Shown here: positions 8,534-16,724 of the stretch, in pieces | How the letters are laid out: each line of letters starts with the position of its first letter | How positions within the stretch are numbered: position 1 is the first letter of the stretch | Assembly: GCF_016741935.1 (NCBI RefSeq) | Contig: NZ_JAERRG010000052.1 | Coordinates: 1 to 45,494 of the forward strand | Direction of reading: 5' to 3' | Length of the DNA: 45,494 nucleotides | DNA from: Streptomyces endocoffeicus | GTDB taxonomy: Bacteria; Actinomycetota; Actinomycetes; Streptomycetales; Streptomycetaceae | Position numbers and translations under genes: made by a program | The notes under the pieces: generated by a model | Told to the model about the DNA's origin: nothing | The model's database searches: none | What the model saw: only the letters and a program-made list of their open reading frames with translations

Positions 8534-8632
8534 CGGCAGAGCGCCGAACTGGACTCGGCCGGCGGCGGCAACGTCCCACCCTTCCTCCAGCGCAGGCCAG
8601 TCGTGCACACCCGGGCCGTGCCGCAAGCGGTG

Positions 8633-9196
8633 TCACTGACAGGCACTCCGCAGCAGCGGAGGCGCCAGCGCCGGTGACGTAGCTGGCGCCGAGGTCAGCT
8701 CGCCGGGCATGTTCCGCTGTGCCATCCGTAAATGGCTGGTGACCGCCCACTCGTCCACGCCCATCAGCTCTGCCGCCTGCGTTTCACTCAGCCGCAGGCG
8801 GCAGAGCAGAATCACCGAATCAGCCTGGGCGGCCGGCAGCACCCGGTGCACCGCATCCACCGGCATCGTCGCGATTTCCTGCCGAGCGTGTACCGCAGAA
8901 GAAATCAACGTATTCAGCAGCCCCCACACGACAGCCGCCGGACGAGAACTGCTGATGACCGCTGGCCAGATCGTGGCCAGGTCCCCCAGCGCCGTCTCAA
9001 CCACCTTCCGGCTCACCCGCCCATCCTGTACCCGCTCTCGTGCGTAGCTGAGGTACCGATCTTGGTGCAGCAGGCAAAAAGCGGTGTACGCCCGCGGCAC
9101 CGCTACAGCGACCGCTCGTGGAAGCGCAGTGTCGGGCGGTTGCGGGCGCGACGCCGTCGCAGGGACCTGTTCGCGGCAGCGTGAAGGCAGAATCAT
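8633..9196 (-). CDS. Sigma-factor-like DNA-binding protein
   Basis: 187 aa. The C-terminal half resembles sigma-70 region 4: VLPAAQADSVILLCRLRLSE, then TQAAELMGVDEWAVTSHLRM, i.e. an HTH in the place expected for -35 recognition. The N-terminal half (YTAFCLLHQDRYLSYARERV) may be a divergent region 2. ATG 9196 is chosen over the upstream TTG because AGGAG (9204-9208 on the top strand) stands seven bases before it. Similar sigma-like proteins occur in many streptomycete regulator islands; target promoters unknown. Confidence 0.7.
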   Translation of the reverse strand: MILPSRCREQVPATASRPQPPDTALPRAVAVAVPRAYTAFCLLHQDRYLSYARERVQDGRVSRKVVETALGDLATIWPAVISSSRPAAVVWGLLNTLISSAVHARQEIATMPVDAVHRVLPAAQADSVILLCRLRLSETQAAELMGVDEWAVTSHLRMAQRNMPGELTSAPATSPALAPPLLRSACQ

Positions 9197-9261
9197 GACG
9201 TCACTCCTGGTGCTGGACAACCGGCTGAACTCAGTACGCGGGGTCGGGCGACCGGCACATC

Positions 9262-10332
9262 TCAGCCGCCGTCAGGCCGGGGGACCGCAGACTCGTGAGG
9301 AACCGGATCGAGGCACACCAAGAAGGCGTAGTGAACGGCCTCCCACAGAGGCCGGATGTCGGCAGGCCAGGCGTCCAGGGCGGAGACCAGCGCCGAGGTC
9401 GCCTCCCAGGTCGGAACCATCTGCCCTTCGAGAATGTCCCGGATGTCCTGCGTGGTGAGCACACCGTGTGACGCGTGGCGGACCCGCCCGTATTCCGGGC
9501 GTCCGGCAGCCAGATACAGCCCTTGCAGCGCGGCCAACAGCCGTTCTGCCGCGTCGGGAACCGCATGCCGGGTGAGCGGCACCAGGCCGTGCGCGTTCTC
9601 GAACAGCACCCGCAGGTCAGCGGGATCGCCGCCGCACAACCTGACCAGCGTGCACAACACCGACCACGTCGGCGTCCGTTCACCCGACAACAGCCGCGAC
9701 ACGTGGGACGGCGACAGCGAAGTGTGCTGGGCCACGCATTTGATCGTCAGCCCACTGGCCTGGTGCAGATACAACAGCGCTGATGCGAGCTTCGCCGATG
9801 CGCGCTCCGATGCCTGTGACAGAGCCTTGCCCTGTTCAGGACTCAGACCTTCCGCGTGAGGCGCCGCAGCGCGCGGGCGGCGCTCGGCCCGGTCCGCTGC
9901 CCGGCGCTCAAGCTGCCGCCGGACCTTGCTCTCAGCCCACGTGGTCCGCGCCGTCGTTGTGCTGACGTTCGCGGCATCTGCCACGCTGCCCCAGCCCGCT
10001 CCCTTGCTCCGGGCATCCTGAACTGCCGCTGCCACGTAGTACTCGACCTCACGTGCCACCTCCTCGGCGGTGCGCAGCAAGACCTCCAGCGGCTGCCCGT
10101 CGTACTCCACCTCGAGCAAGGACGCGGCCAGGACCTGGAGCTCCTCCGCAATATGCCGGCCCAGAGGGTGATCGGCGCGCGCCCGCTGCGTCGACCGGCC
10201 ATCCCGCTTCCGCTGCGCCTTCTGCCGGCACGCGATGCTGCAGTAGGCCTTCTTCCGCCCGGGTCCCTCTTTCTGGACAAAAGATTCCTGGCAGTGGCGG
10301 CAATCTTCGTAGCGGGGACTGTTGCCCCCCAT
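9262..10332 (-). CDS. Zinc-finger plus helix-turn-helix regulator
   Basis: 356 aa from ATG 10332, fixed by GGAGGA just upstream. Residues about 8-40 form a small Cys4-type finger (CRHC...YCSIACRQKAQRKRDGR) of the kind that reads like a CxxC-x(n)-CxxxC treble clef. A long helical part follows (EELQVLAASLLEVEYDGQPL). An XRE-like HTH lies near residues 230-270 (LTIKCVAQHTSLSPSHVSRL with LSGERTPTWSVL), followed by a C-terminal helical domain. Predicted DNA-binding regulator; no named subfamily recognised. It follows the sigma-like gene on the same strand order (upstream of it), so the two may be cotranscribed. Confidence 0.7.
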   Translation of the reverse strand: MGGNSPRYEDCRHCQESFVQKEGPGRKKAYCSIACRQKAQRKRDGRSTQRARADHPLGRHIAEELQVLAASLLEVEYDGQPLEVLLRTAEEVAREVEYYVAAAVQDARSKGAGWGSVADAANVSTTTARTTWAESKVRRQLERRAADRAERRPRAAAPHAEGLSPEQGKALSQASERASAKLASALLYLHQASGLTIKCVAQHTSLSPSHVSRLLSGERTPTWSVLCTLVRLCGGDPADLRVLFENAHGLVPLTRHAVPDAAERLLAALQGLYLAAGRPEYGRVRHASHGVLTTQDIRDILEGQMVPTWEATSALVSALDAWPADIRPLWEAVHYAFLVCLDPVPHESAVPRPDGG

Positions 10333-10489
10333 CGTTCCTCCATGAGTGCATGTCGCGTTTCTCCCCGGGTGCGTCCGGTTCTGGCGCACCGGGGAAGAGG
10401 AATGCGGTACCACCGCAACTGGTGTGATCCGCTCGGCTCGCCCAGGGGCGGTGACGGAACCGTCACCACCCCCGGGCAGCACGAGGCGG

Positions 10490-10753
10490 TCAGTTCAGGC
10501 GGATCCGCAGGTAACGGCAGTACGACTTGCGTGTGGCAAGCAGCAGCGCCACCACACTGCTTGTGGCGGGAGCCGTCCAGGAGCTACTGATGAGGATGAC
10601 GAGGAGCACTGGCATCGCCAGGAACGCGCTGGCTTGTGCCGTGACAGTCCGCGCACTCATGATGCGCGTTTCACTCGGTCCGGGGCGCGGAATGTTAACG
10701 TCGTCGCAAGTTGCCGACTGCGGCGCAGCGGCGACAGAAAACCGGTCAGGCAT
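10490..10753 (-). CDS. Small predicted membrane protein (doubtful)
   Basis: 87 aa from ATG 10753. The middle contains one hydrophobic helix pair (FLAMPVLLVILISSSW and SSVVALLLA) and a short basic tail (RKSYCRYLRIRLN), consistent with a one- or two-pass membrane peptide. Ribosome site is weak. The frame continues upstream to 10870 without homology. No family recognised. Confidence 0.35.
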   Translation of the reverse strand: MPDRFSVAAAPQSATCDDVNIPRPGPSETRIMSARTVTAQASAFLAMPVLLVILISSSWTAPATSSVVALLLATRKSYCRYLRIRLN

Positions 10754-11637
10754 GGGTACTTGTTTGCCTTTCTTGGCTAGGGCATATGGGGAGCCCCGGT
10801 GTTGGTTGTCAGCCCGCCCGGGGTTCCTCGTGTCAAGGGACCGTAATCCCTCAATGCCATCTTCCGCCATATAAGCGGTTGATCGCGCAGCATTCCGATA
10901 TGCAGCGATGACTAATCCCCGGAATGAGGGATCTTGACGAACAGCTGCCCGATTTCGGGCGCGGCCGTCGCCACCCCCGGAAAGAGCTAAATCGGAGGCA
11001 GATCCGAAAGATCGCTTGACAAGCCAGCAGGTCAGAGGTCGGCGCGGGGGCGCGGAAAGCGGGTCAGGAAAGCAGCTGGGGCGCTCTTTGCACCTATCAG
11101 CCGCAGAGCGCGCCCGGACGGCCTTCGTGCACTACGGATTCGCCATCTCGGAAGAGCAGCCCCGACGTGTGCAAGCCAATGGGCCGCCGGCTGAGGACGA
11201 CGGTTGACCTTCTGTGACATCACTCCGGCGCTCGCCGGTGTCTCGTGAGCCGCGGCCTGCATAAGGCGGAAGTGCAGAGGAGCAGCTGCCAGCTCTGAAC
11301 TGTTTGTATGAAGGGTTGTCCGGGTTGTCGATCCCCGGCCGGTCGCACGTGCTGGCACCTGCCAGTACGGCTGTGCCCTCACACAGCCGTTGCAAGGACG
11401 AGAGCGGTCAGCCGCTGGACACCGGCACGGCCAAGTGCCATGGGCCCCGACTCCGGGGGCAATTGTCAAGAGTTGTGGATCGCCCGATCCATGATCGGGC
11501 CACGGTGGCCTCGGCCCATTCCACGACCGAGTCGCCACACCCGCCGAACGATCAGGCCTCACAAGGGTCATGCCCGATCGGGGCGCCTCAGCAAGATCCT
11601 GTTACGAACCTGCAGAGCACGGCGTTAGTATCCGGTG
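10754..11637. other. Long intergenic stretch with a palindrome cluster
   Basis: About 880 bp without a supported gene; long frames on both strands show no motifs. It holds GCCCGATC-CAT-GATCGGGC (11482-11500), an overlapping GGCCACGGTGGCC (11498-11510) and CCCGATCGGG (11573-11582), all sharing a GATC-centred half site, just ahead of the acetyltransferase at 11638. Confidence 0.45.
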
Positions 11638-12447
11638 ATGCGATCGGGAACCCAGATGCTGGCGGAAAGCGGCTCAGTGCTGGCGGGTGAGCTCCTGCAG
11701 GTCGACGCGAACGTGGGCTTCGCGCGCGCGGTGGTCGAGGGCTTGGTCGGCGGGCAGGTCTGGACGTCGGAATCCGAGGGGAGCGCGGCACTTTACGTCG
11801 TGCATCCGTACGGCATGTCGCTGATCTGGGGCGACGGGGTTGATCGCGCGTTCGACGAGATCAACGCCCATTTGCGAGAGGGCCGGTATCGCACCCGCGA
11901 CGAGTGGCTTCAGATCGACCCGCGGTGGGTGTCGCTGCCCTGGGAGGAGAAGCTCACCGCTTCCGGCGGAAGATCCGCTGTCAGCATCCACCGGCGAGTC
12001 AACTTCGAATTCGATCCCAACCTGTTCCGGGCGGGTCGAGACCGCATCGCGGTTCCGGACGGCTGGTCAGTCGTGCCGGCCGACGCGTCGGACTTCGCGC
12101 GGCCGGGGTCGGTCGTACCGGCGGAGTTCTGGGACGACGCTGAGGACTTCCTCGAGCGCGGCGGCGGCTGGCGGGTCGAGAACGACGGTTTGCGGGGCGC
12201 CCTTGCCTTTGCAGCGTTTCGCTTCGACGACGAGCTGGAACTCGGGATCGAGACCCACCCCGATGCGCGGGGACAAGGTCTCGCCACCGCCGCCGCGGCT
12301 CGCATGATCGAGGACCTCCTGGCGCAGGGCGTCATGCCCGTCTGGTCCTGCCGGGAGGGCAACCACGCCTCGGTCGCCCTCGCAACCAAGCTCGGCTTTC
12401 GCCCGGTCAGGACCCTGCCGTACTACGGTCTCACGCCGCCCATGTAG
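11638..12447 (+). CDS. GNAT family N-acetyltransferase (ZmaR-like)
   Basis: 269 aa, matching the size of the two-part GNAT family that includes the zwittermicin self-resistance protein ZmaR. The N-terminal part carries LYVVHPYGMSLIWGD, typical of that family; the C-terminal half is the catalytic GNAT domain with LGIETHPDARGQGLATAAAA (acetyl-CoA loop RGQGLA) and NHASVALATKLGF. Likely acetylates a small amine or antibiotic. No ribosome site precedes ATG 11638 (GTG 11635 is an alternative); instead TAGTAT at 11626-11631 could be a -10 box placing the transcript start at the ATG, i.e. a leaderless mRNA. The IS256 transposase begins 31 bp after the stop. Confidence 0.88.
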   Translation: MRSGTQMLAESGSVLAGELLQVDANVGFARAVVEGLVGGQVWTSESEGSAALYVVHPYGMSLIWGDGVDRAFDEINAHLREGRYRTRDEWLQIDPRWVSLPWEEKLTASGGRSAVSIHRRVNFEFDPNLFRAGRDRIAVPDGWSVVPADASDFARPGSVVPAEFWDDAEDFLERGGGWRVENDGLRGALAFAAFRFDDELELGIETHPDARGQGLATAAAARMIEDLLAQGVMPVWSCREGNHASVALATKLGFRPVRTLPYYGLTPPM

Positions 12448-12478
12448 GCGCGCTCACCACATAAGACAACGTGGACGT

Positions 12479-13729
12479 TCATGCGGCCTGCTCCTCGCGT
12501 TCGACCAGGACGCCGTTCTTGAATCGTGCGCCGGCGCGGACCAGGGACACCAGGTGGGCTCCGGTGATCGCGCGCCAGCGGGACTGGGCGGATTCGACGA
12601 GCCTGAACACCATCGCGAGCGCGGCTGCCGGGCTGCCGGCGCCTCGGGTGACCTTCGTGCGTAGCTTGACGGTTGAGAATGTCGACTCGATGGGATTCGT
12701 GGTCCGCAGGTGGACCCAGTGCTCGGCCGGGAAGTCGTAGAACGCCAGCAGTTCGTCCCGGTCCTCGGTGATCTTCGCGACGGCCTTGGGCCACTTCGTG
12801 CCGTAGGTGCGGGCGAACGCCTTGATCGCCTTCTCGGCGTGAGCGCTGTCCTCCGCGTTGTACATCTCCTGCATCGCCTTCGTCGCGCCCGGCTGTGCGG
12901 ACTTCGGAAGACAGTTCGCGACATTCCGGGCTTTGTGGACCCAGTAGCGCTGGTGCCGTGCGGCCGGGAACACCTCAACCAGCGCTTTCCACAGGCCCAT
13001 CGCGCCGTCGCCGACCACCAGCTCGGGGTCGCGCATGCCGCGGTGGCGGCAGTCGCGCAGCAGGTCGGCCCAGGACTCGGTGGACTCCCGCAGGCCCTCG
13101 GCCAGAGCTATCAGTTCCTTGGTGCCGTCCAGGCGGACGCCGAGCAGGACCAGGACGCACGAGTGCGCTTGCCCGAGCCGCACCTTGGGGTGGGCCCCGT
13201 CGGCCCAGATGTAGACGAAGTCGCGGTCGGACAGGTCGCGGTCCTGGAAGGCGGCGTGGTCGTCGCACCGCTGCTTCGTCAGCCGGGTCACCGTCGCGGG
13301 CGAGAGCCCGGCGGTGCCGCCGAGGAACTGCTCCAGCGCCGGGACGAAGTCCCCGGACGACAGTCCGTGCAGGTAGAGCAGCGGCAGCACCTCCGAGATC
13401 TTCGGTGACTTGCGGCACCACGGCGCGAGGATCTTGGGGGAGAACCGCTTGCGCTCGCCGGTGGCCTCGTCAACGCGGCGGTCGTTGACGCGCGGCGCGG
13501 TGACCTCGACCGGCCCGGCCGCAGTGACGACGGTGCGGGGCCGATGGTGGCCGTTGCGGACGACCAGGCGCCGCCCGTGCTCGTCGGTCTCGGCGGCCAA
13601 CTCGGCTATGTACTGGTTGACTTCCACCTCCAGAGCGGCGGCGAGCATGCGGCGGGCGCCTTCACGGACGATCTCGTCGATCAGGGAGCCAGACTGGGTG
13701 GAGCCGTCGTCGGTGACTACGCTGAGCAC
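12479..13729 (-). CDS. IS256 family transposase
   Basis: 416 aa, full length for the family, starting at GTG 13729. Conserved blocks are visible: YIWADGAHPKVRLGQ (first Asp), LVVGDGAMGLWKAL (second Asp) and TNPIESTFSTVKLRT (Glu), giving the DDE triad, plus KAWRKHQRYWVHK-type positions near AARHQRYWVHKARNV. C-terminal part appears intact, so the enzyme may be active. Clear matching terminal inverted repeats were not found around 12450 and 13810, so the element limits are not assigned. Confidence 0.95.
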   Translation of the reverse strand: MLSVVTDDGSTQSGSLIDEIVREGARRMLAAALEVEVNQYIAELAAETDEHGRRLVVRNGHHRPRTVVTAAGPVEVTAPRVNDRRVDEATGERKRFSPKILAPWCRKSPKISEVLPLLYLHGLSSGDFVPALEQFLGGTAGLSPATVTRLTKQRCDDHAAFQDRDLSDRDFVYIWADGAHPKVRLGQAHSCVLVLLGVRLDGTKELIALAEGLRESTESWADLLRDCRHRGMRDPELVVGDGAMGLWKALVEVFPAARHQRYWVHKARNVANCLPKSAQPGATKAMQEMYNAEDSAHAEKAIKAFARTYGTKWPKAVAKITEDRDELLAFYDFPAEHWVHLRTTNPIESTFSTVKLRTKVTRGAGSPAAALAMVFRLVESAQSRWRAITGAHLVSLVRAGARFKNGVLVEREEQAA

Positions 13730-13806
13730 GGGCGTACCTTCCCGACCCGCGCTGTAACGCGGGCCTACTCGGAGACCTTCAAGGGATCATTCGGGAAGGT
13801 ACGCCC
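13730..13806 (-). promoter_or_regulatory. Large hairpin directly upstream of the IS256 transposase start
   Basis: GGGCGTACCTTCCCGA (13730-13745) and TCGGGAAGGTACGCCC (13791-13806) are perfect 16-bp inverted copies. Inside, CCCGCG-CTGTAA-CGCGGG (13746-13763) forms a second stem. The inner end of the outer arm abuts the GTG start, so in a transcript entering from outside the ribosome site would be locked in the stem. This resembles the read-through protection known in other insertion sequences. Alternatively one arm is an IS terminus. Confidence 0.6.
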
Positions 13807-14404
13807 TCCGCGTTCCTTCCGGCACCGATCCACAGGTTCCGAGCATTGCTCGACTCCGCGACCCGCGCCATCAAACGGATCTCGGCTCGGCCTTGAGGCG
13901 CCGTTCCTGGACCGGGTGCTCCCTTCGTGTCGGCCTGGCCTCCCTCGCGCGTACCAAGGACAGGGGCGGCACCGTGATCGCCGACCAGGGCGGCTGGGAC
14001 TGCCTCTCCTGCTCCGCAGATCGAGAATGGCCACTCCGCCACCTGCGTTTCGGCCGCACCGGGCCGAGCAGACCACCAGGAGATCATGCCCAGCCACCTG
14101 AAGCGGCCTATGCCTGGTGCGGGGAACGGGGATGTCCAGGGACCCAGCCGCGTTCGAGTCAGCCCGCTGCGTGATGTGTCTGCTGACGACGGCCTCGCCG
14201 GATGAGCGAGCGTGGACGGGAGGAACTGCCTGTGGAGGCAACGCTCGGGCCGGCGCTGGCCGCGACCCAAGGTGGCCGGAGCTCGCGCGGTCGACGTCTG
14301 GCCGCATCGCCGCGGGCACGCGCCCGCTGCCCTTGGCCACAGGCGGCGCGACGGCTCCGGTGACCTGCGTGGCCGGCCCTGGTGACTTCTGCGGCGATGG
14401 TTCG
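13807..14404. other. Intergenic or decayed sequence
   Basis: Nearly 600 bp. Frames exist on both strands (for instance minus 13779-14270) but none has a recognisable motif or ribosome site. Possibly the remains of whatever the IS256 element landed in. Confidence 0.4.
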
Positions 14405-14695
14405 TTAGGGCGAGGTAGTGCGGCGTGGGCCTGGAAGGCGGACGACGGGGAGGTCGTCGCGGTCCTCGTCGTCGGCGAGTGCGTCGGCCGGCAGGCGGCG
14501 GTAGCGGTGCAGGAGGGCGGCCAGCCGTTCGGGCTCGACGACGGTTGTGGCTACCAGCGCGGCCAGCAGTTCCGCGCGGGAGGTGCGTTCACCGGCTGCC
14601 GCACAGGCACGGACCAGGATGTTCAGCCTGCGGTCGACGTCCCCGGGCCAGGTCACCGAGGTCGTGCGGCGCTTTTGGTGGCACAGCAATTCCAT
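14405..14695 (-). CDS. Small helical protein, possible ribbon-helix-helix regulator
   Basis: 96 aa from ATG 14695, preceded by GAGGGGG. It begins MELLCHQKRRTTSVTWPGDV followed by RRLNILVRACAAAGERTSRAELLAALVA: a basic strand with TSVTWP and then two helices with GERTSRAEL is the pattern of ribbon-helix-helix proteins. The rest is a helical tail ending DDLPVVRLPGPRRTTSP. It is divergent from the 5-hmU-kinase-like gene across a 47-bp space holding a near-consensus promoter and an AT palindrome, so it is a candidate local regulator. I recall similar sequences only as unnamed streptomycete proteins. Confidence 0.65.
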   Translation of the reverse strand: MELLCHQKRRTTSVTWPGDVDRRLNILVRACAAAGERTSRAELLAALVATTVVEPERLAALLHRYRRLPADALADDEDRDDLPVVRLPGPRRTTSP

Positions 14696-14707
14696 GGCGC
14701 CCCCTCG

Positions 14708-14743
14708 GTGACAGTTACCCATAACGAATATATATTGCGCGTA
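14708..14743 (+). promoter_or_regulatory. Near-consensus promoter giving a leaderless transcript
   Basis: GTGACA (14708-14713), 17 bp, TATATT (14731-14736), then six bases to ATG 14743. The spacing puts the transcript start on the A of the start codon, and no Shine-Dalgarno sequence is present. AATATATATT (14727-14736) is a perfect palindrome over the -10 box and may be an operator. The AT-rich patch stands out in this high-GC DNA. Confidence 0.6.
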
Positions 14744-15759
14744 TGGTGAGGCTGCTGCAAGACCGTCAGGCATCCACCGTCCTCGAGTCCGTGCCGAGCG
14801 CGGTGCAGGTGGCGGGCCGGGTGCTGCAGCCGACGCCGGTGTTCGACACCTATTGGCGTTTCGCCTCGGCCCGGCAGGCCGTATACGAGGCCCGTCTGGC
14901 GGGCCGGAGCCGGCCGTGGACCGATGATCCGATCCTGGCCGGGCACCGGTTCACCAACTGTTACCGCGCTGCTGACCGGGTCAGCCAGGCCGTGATCGGA
15001 GAGGTGATCTACCAGGGTCACCAGGGCTGGGAGGATGTCTTCTTCCGCACCCTGCTGTTCAAGATCTTCAACAAGGAATCCACCTGGCGGCTGCTGACCC
15101 GCGAAATGGGGGAGGTGCGCTGGGAGACTTACGACTACCGCAGCTACGACCGGGTGCTGTCAGCCGCGTTCGCGCGGGGGGAACGCCTGTACTCGGCGGC
15201 CTACATCGTGCCCCCGCCCCAGTTGGGGGAGGACCGCAAGCACCGCAACCATCTGCGGCTGCTGGAGATGATGATGACCTCCGGGGCAGCGGAGCGCGTT
15301 GGGCAAGCGGCGACGATGCGCCAGGCCTACGAGGTGCTCCTCGGCTATCCGGCCATCGGCCCGTTTCTGGCGTACCAGTTCACCATCGATCTCAACTACG
15401 CGCCGCAGCTCGCGTTTTCTGAGATGGACTTCGTCGTGCCCGGGCCCGGTGCGCGCGATGGAATCCGGAAGTGCTTCGGCTCTGCCGCTGACGGTATCGA
15501 GGCGGACCTCATCCGCTACATGGCCGACTCCCAGCGTGACCACTTCGACCGTCTGCAGCTGTCCTTCGCCGGGCTGAAGGGGCGGCCGTTGCAGCTGATC
15601 GATTGCCAGAACCTGTTCTGCGAGGTCGACAAGTACGCGCGAGTTGCCCACCCGGAGATCGCCGGTATCAGCGGCCGCACGCGGATCAAGCAGGCATACC
15701 GCCTGGATGCCGCACCGCTGCGGGCCTGGTTCCCGCCGAAGTGGGGCCTGAACGCATAG
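14743..15759 (+). CDS. 5-hmdU DNA kinase-like / alpha-glutamyl-putrescinyl-thymine pyrophosphorylase clade 3 family protein
   Basis: 338 aa. The sequence follows the all-helical domain shared by 5-hydroxymethyl-dU DNA kinases and predicted alpha-glutamyl/putrescinyl-thymine pyrophosphorylases: FTNCYRAADRVSQ (70-82), VFFRTLLFKIFNKESTW (99-115), YSAAYIVPPP (150-159), LLGYPAIGPFLAYQFTIDLN (199-218), FVVPGPGARDGIRKCF (230-245). GYPxIGP plus Asp216 looks like the hairpin and catalytic Asp of HhH-GPD glycosylases, to which this family has been related. No P-loop is present, so it is the helical domain alone. In phages such proteins act on 5-hydroxymethyluracil in DNA; the reaction here is inferred. 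It is convergent with the TS-like gene and driven by a leaderless promoter. Family assignment fairly sure, activity unproven. Confidence 0.8.
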   Translation: MVRLLQDRQASTVLESVPSAVQVAGRVLQPTPVFDTYWRFASARQAVYEARLAGRSRPWTDDPILAGHRFTNCYRAADRVSQAVIGEVIYQGHQGWEDVFFRTLLFKIFNKESTWRLLTREMGEVRWETYDYRSYDRVLSAAFARGERLYSAAYIVPPPQLGEDRKHRNHLRLLEMMMTSGAAERVGQAATMRQAYEVLLGYPAIGPFLAYQFTIDLNYAPQLAFSEMDFVVPGPGARDGIRKCFGSAADGIEADLIRYMADSQRDHFDRLQLSFAGLKGRPLQLIDCQNLFCEVDKYARVAHPEIAGISGRTRIKQAYRLDAAPLRAWFPPKWGLNA

Positions 15760-15827
15760 TCCCTCGCGGTGCCATCGCACTGCGGGCGGCCGCTGGCCGT
15801 CTGGCTCGTTCCCGGCGGTGCGGTTGG

Positions 15828-16670
15828 TCAGGCCCCCAGGTCGAACAGTGGTGTGGTCAGTGTGTGCTGGAGGGTGCTGAGCTCGGACTTGGTGCAGTCC
15901 AGGCGTGCGCATCCGGCCATGACGGTCAGGGTGCCCGGCGTGAGCTGGGTGTGCCGGGCGACCCAGGCGCACAGGTGCCCCAGGGCGAGGTAGTTGCCGT
16001 AGGCGCGGTCGAACATGTAGTGGCTGCGGTAGTAGGCGGCCAGGTGCACGGTGTCGGTGGCACTGTCGAACTGGAAGGAGCAGTGGCTCAGGCAGGGGAA
16101 GTCCAGCGTCTGGGTGTCCAGGGCCGCGGCCCTGATCGGGGCCTCGGTGCCGGCGCTGGTCGGCACCATTTCTTCCTCCTGCGGGGCGTCGTCGTCTGTG
16201 ACATGGGCGGTGCCGGCCTCGTAGACGGCGCTCCACTTCGCCGAGGAGCGGAGCTTGTCCAGCCGCCGGATGACTCGGGCGAGCTGGTCGACCGGTTCCG
16301 GCTTGTCGTGGGTGCCCGGGTAGGCGACGAGCCGTCCGAAGTAGGTTCCGCGCGCGTTGCGCCGTACCTCACACAGCCGGGGATACAGCGCCCGGTAGCG
16401 GCTGGTCAGTTCCTGGTGAGTGGCACATGTCGCGGCGAGCTCGACGGGAAAGAGGGTGTTGACGACTGTGTCGACGGGGTAGAGCAGCGGTTTGGTGCGC
16501 GCGGCGCGCAGCCGGTCGAGTTCGACGCGCAGGTGCGGATCCTCCTGCAGCGGATCGGTGATGCGGACGACCGTGTGGAAGGCCCGGTTTCCCGGCAGTC
16601 CGGCGAGGCGGGTGCAGGCCTCCAGCCACGCACGGGAGATGTCAGGGGCGTCGACGGTGAACGTGTGCAT
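15828..16670 (-). CDS. Thymidylate synthase-like protein (predicted pyrimidine methylase or hydroxymethylase)
   Basis: 280 aa, ATG 16670 with AAGGAG eight bases upstream. Residues 188-255 align with the TS catalytic core: FPCLS (candidate nucleophile C193; PCLS is the form seen in archaeal-type TS), SFQFDS, then HLAAYYRSHYMFDRAYGNYL. R215 matches the phosphate-binding Arg of YxRS, and N226 is 11 residues later, exactly as R166-N177 in E. coli ThyA; Asn here goes with uracil, whereas dCMP hydroxymethylases carry Asp. The later His/Tyr motif (DxHxY) is replaced by GCARLD, so normal dTMP synthesis is doubtful. Middle residues 155-180 are an acidic linker. It is the last gene of the ACP-XRE-ImmA operon. 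I infer a TS-fold enzyme making a modified dUMP, perhaps 5-hydroxymethyl-dUMP. Confidence 0.7.
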   Translation of the reverse strand: MHTFTVDAPDISRAWLEACTRLAGLPGNRAFHTVVRITDPLQEDPHLRVELDRLRAARTKPLLYPVDTVVNTLFPVELAATCATHQELTSRYRALYPRLCEVRRNARGTYFGRLVAYPGTHDKPEPVDQLARVIRRLDKLRSSAKWSAVYEAGTAHVTDDDAPQEEEMVPTSAGTEAPIRAAALDTQTLDFPCLSHCSFQFDSATDTVHLAAYYRSHYMFDRAYGNYLALGHLCAWVARHTQLTPGTLTVMAGCARLDCTKSELSTLQHTLTTPLFDLGA

Positions 16671-16724
16671 CGGCTCGCTCCTTGATCGGCGGGTGGGCAG
16701 GGCGCCGTGCGGTGGTGTGGGCCG

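Noticed and set aside
11032..11571. 179-aa minus-strand frame
   Set aside because: No motif, no ribosome site, low-complexity Arg/Pro content; likely chance in high-GC DNA.
12448..12478. Left terminal repeat of the IS256 element
   Set aside because: No sequence matching the 13791-13806 arm or its surroundings was found, so no element boundary is claimed.
13779..14340. Long frames on both strands
   Set aside because: No recognisable protein and conflicting strands; treated as intergenic.
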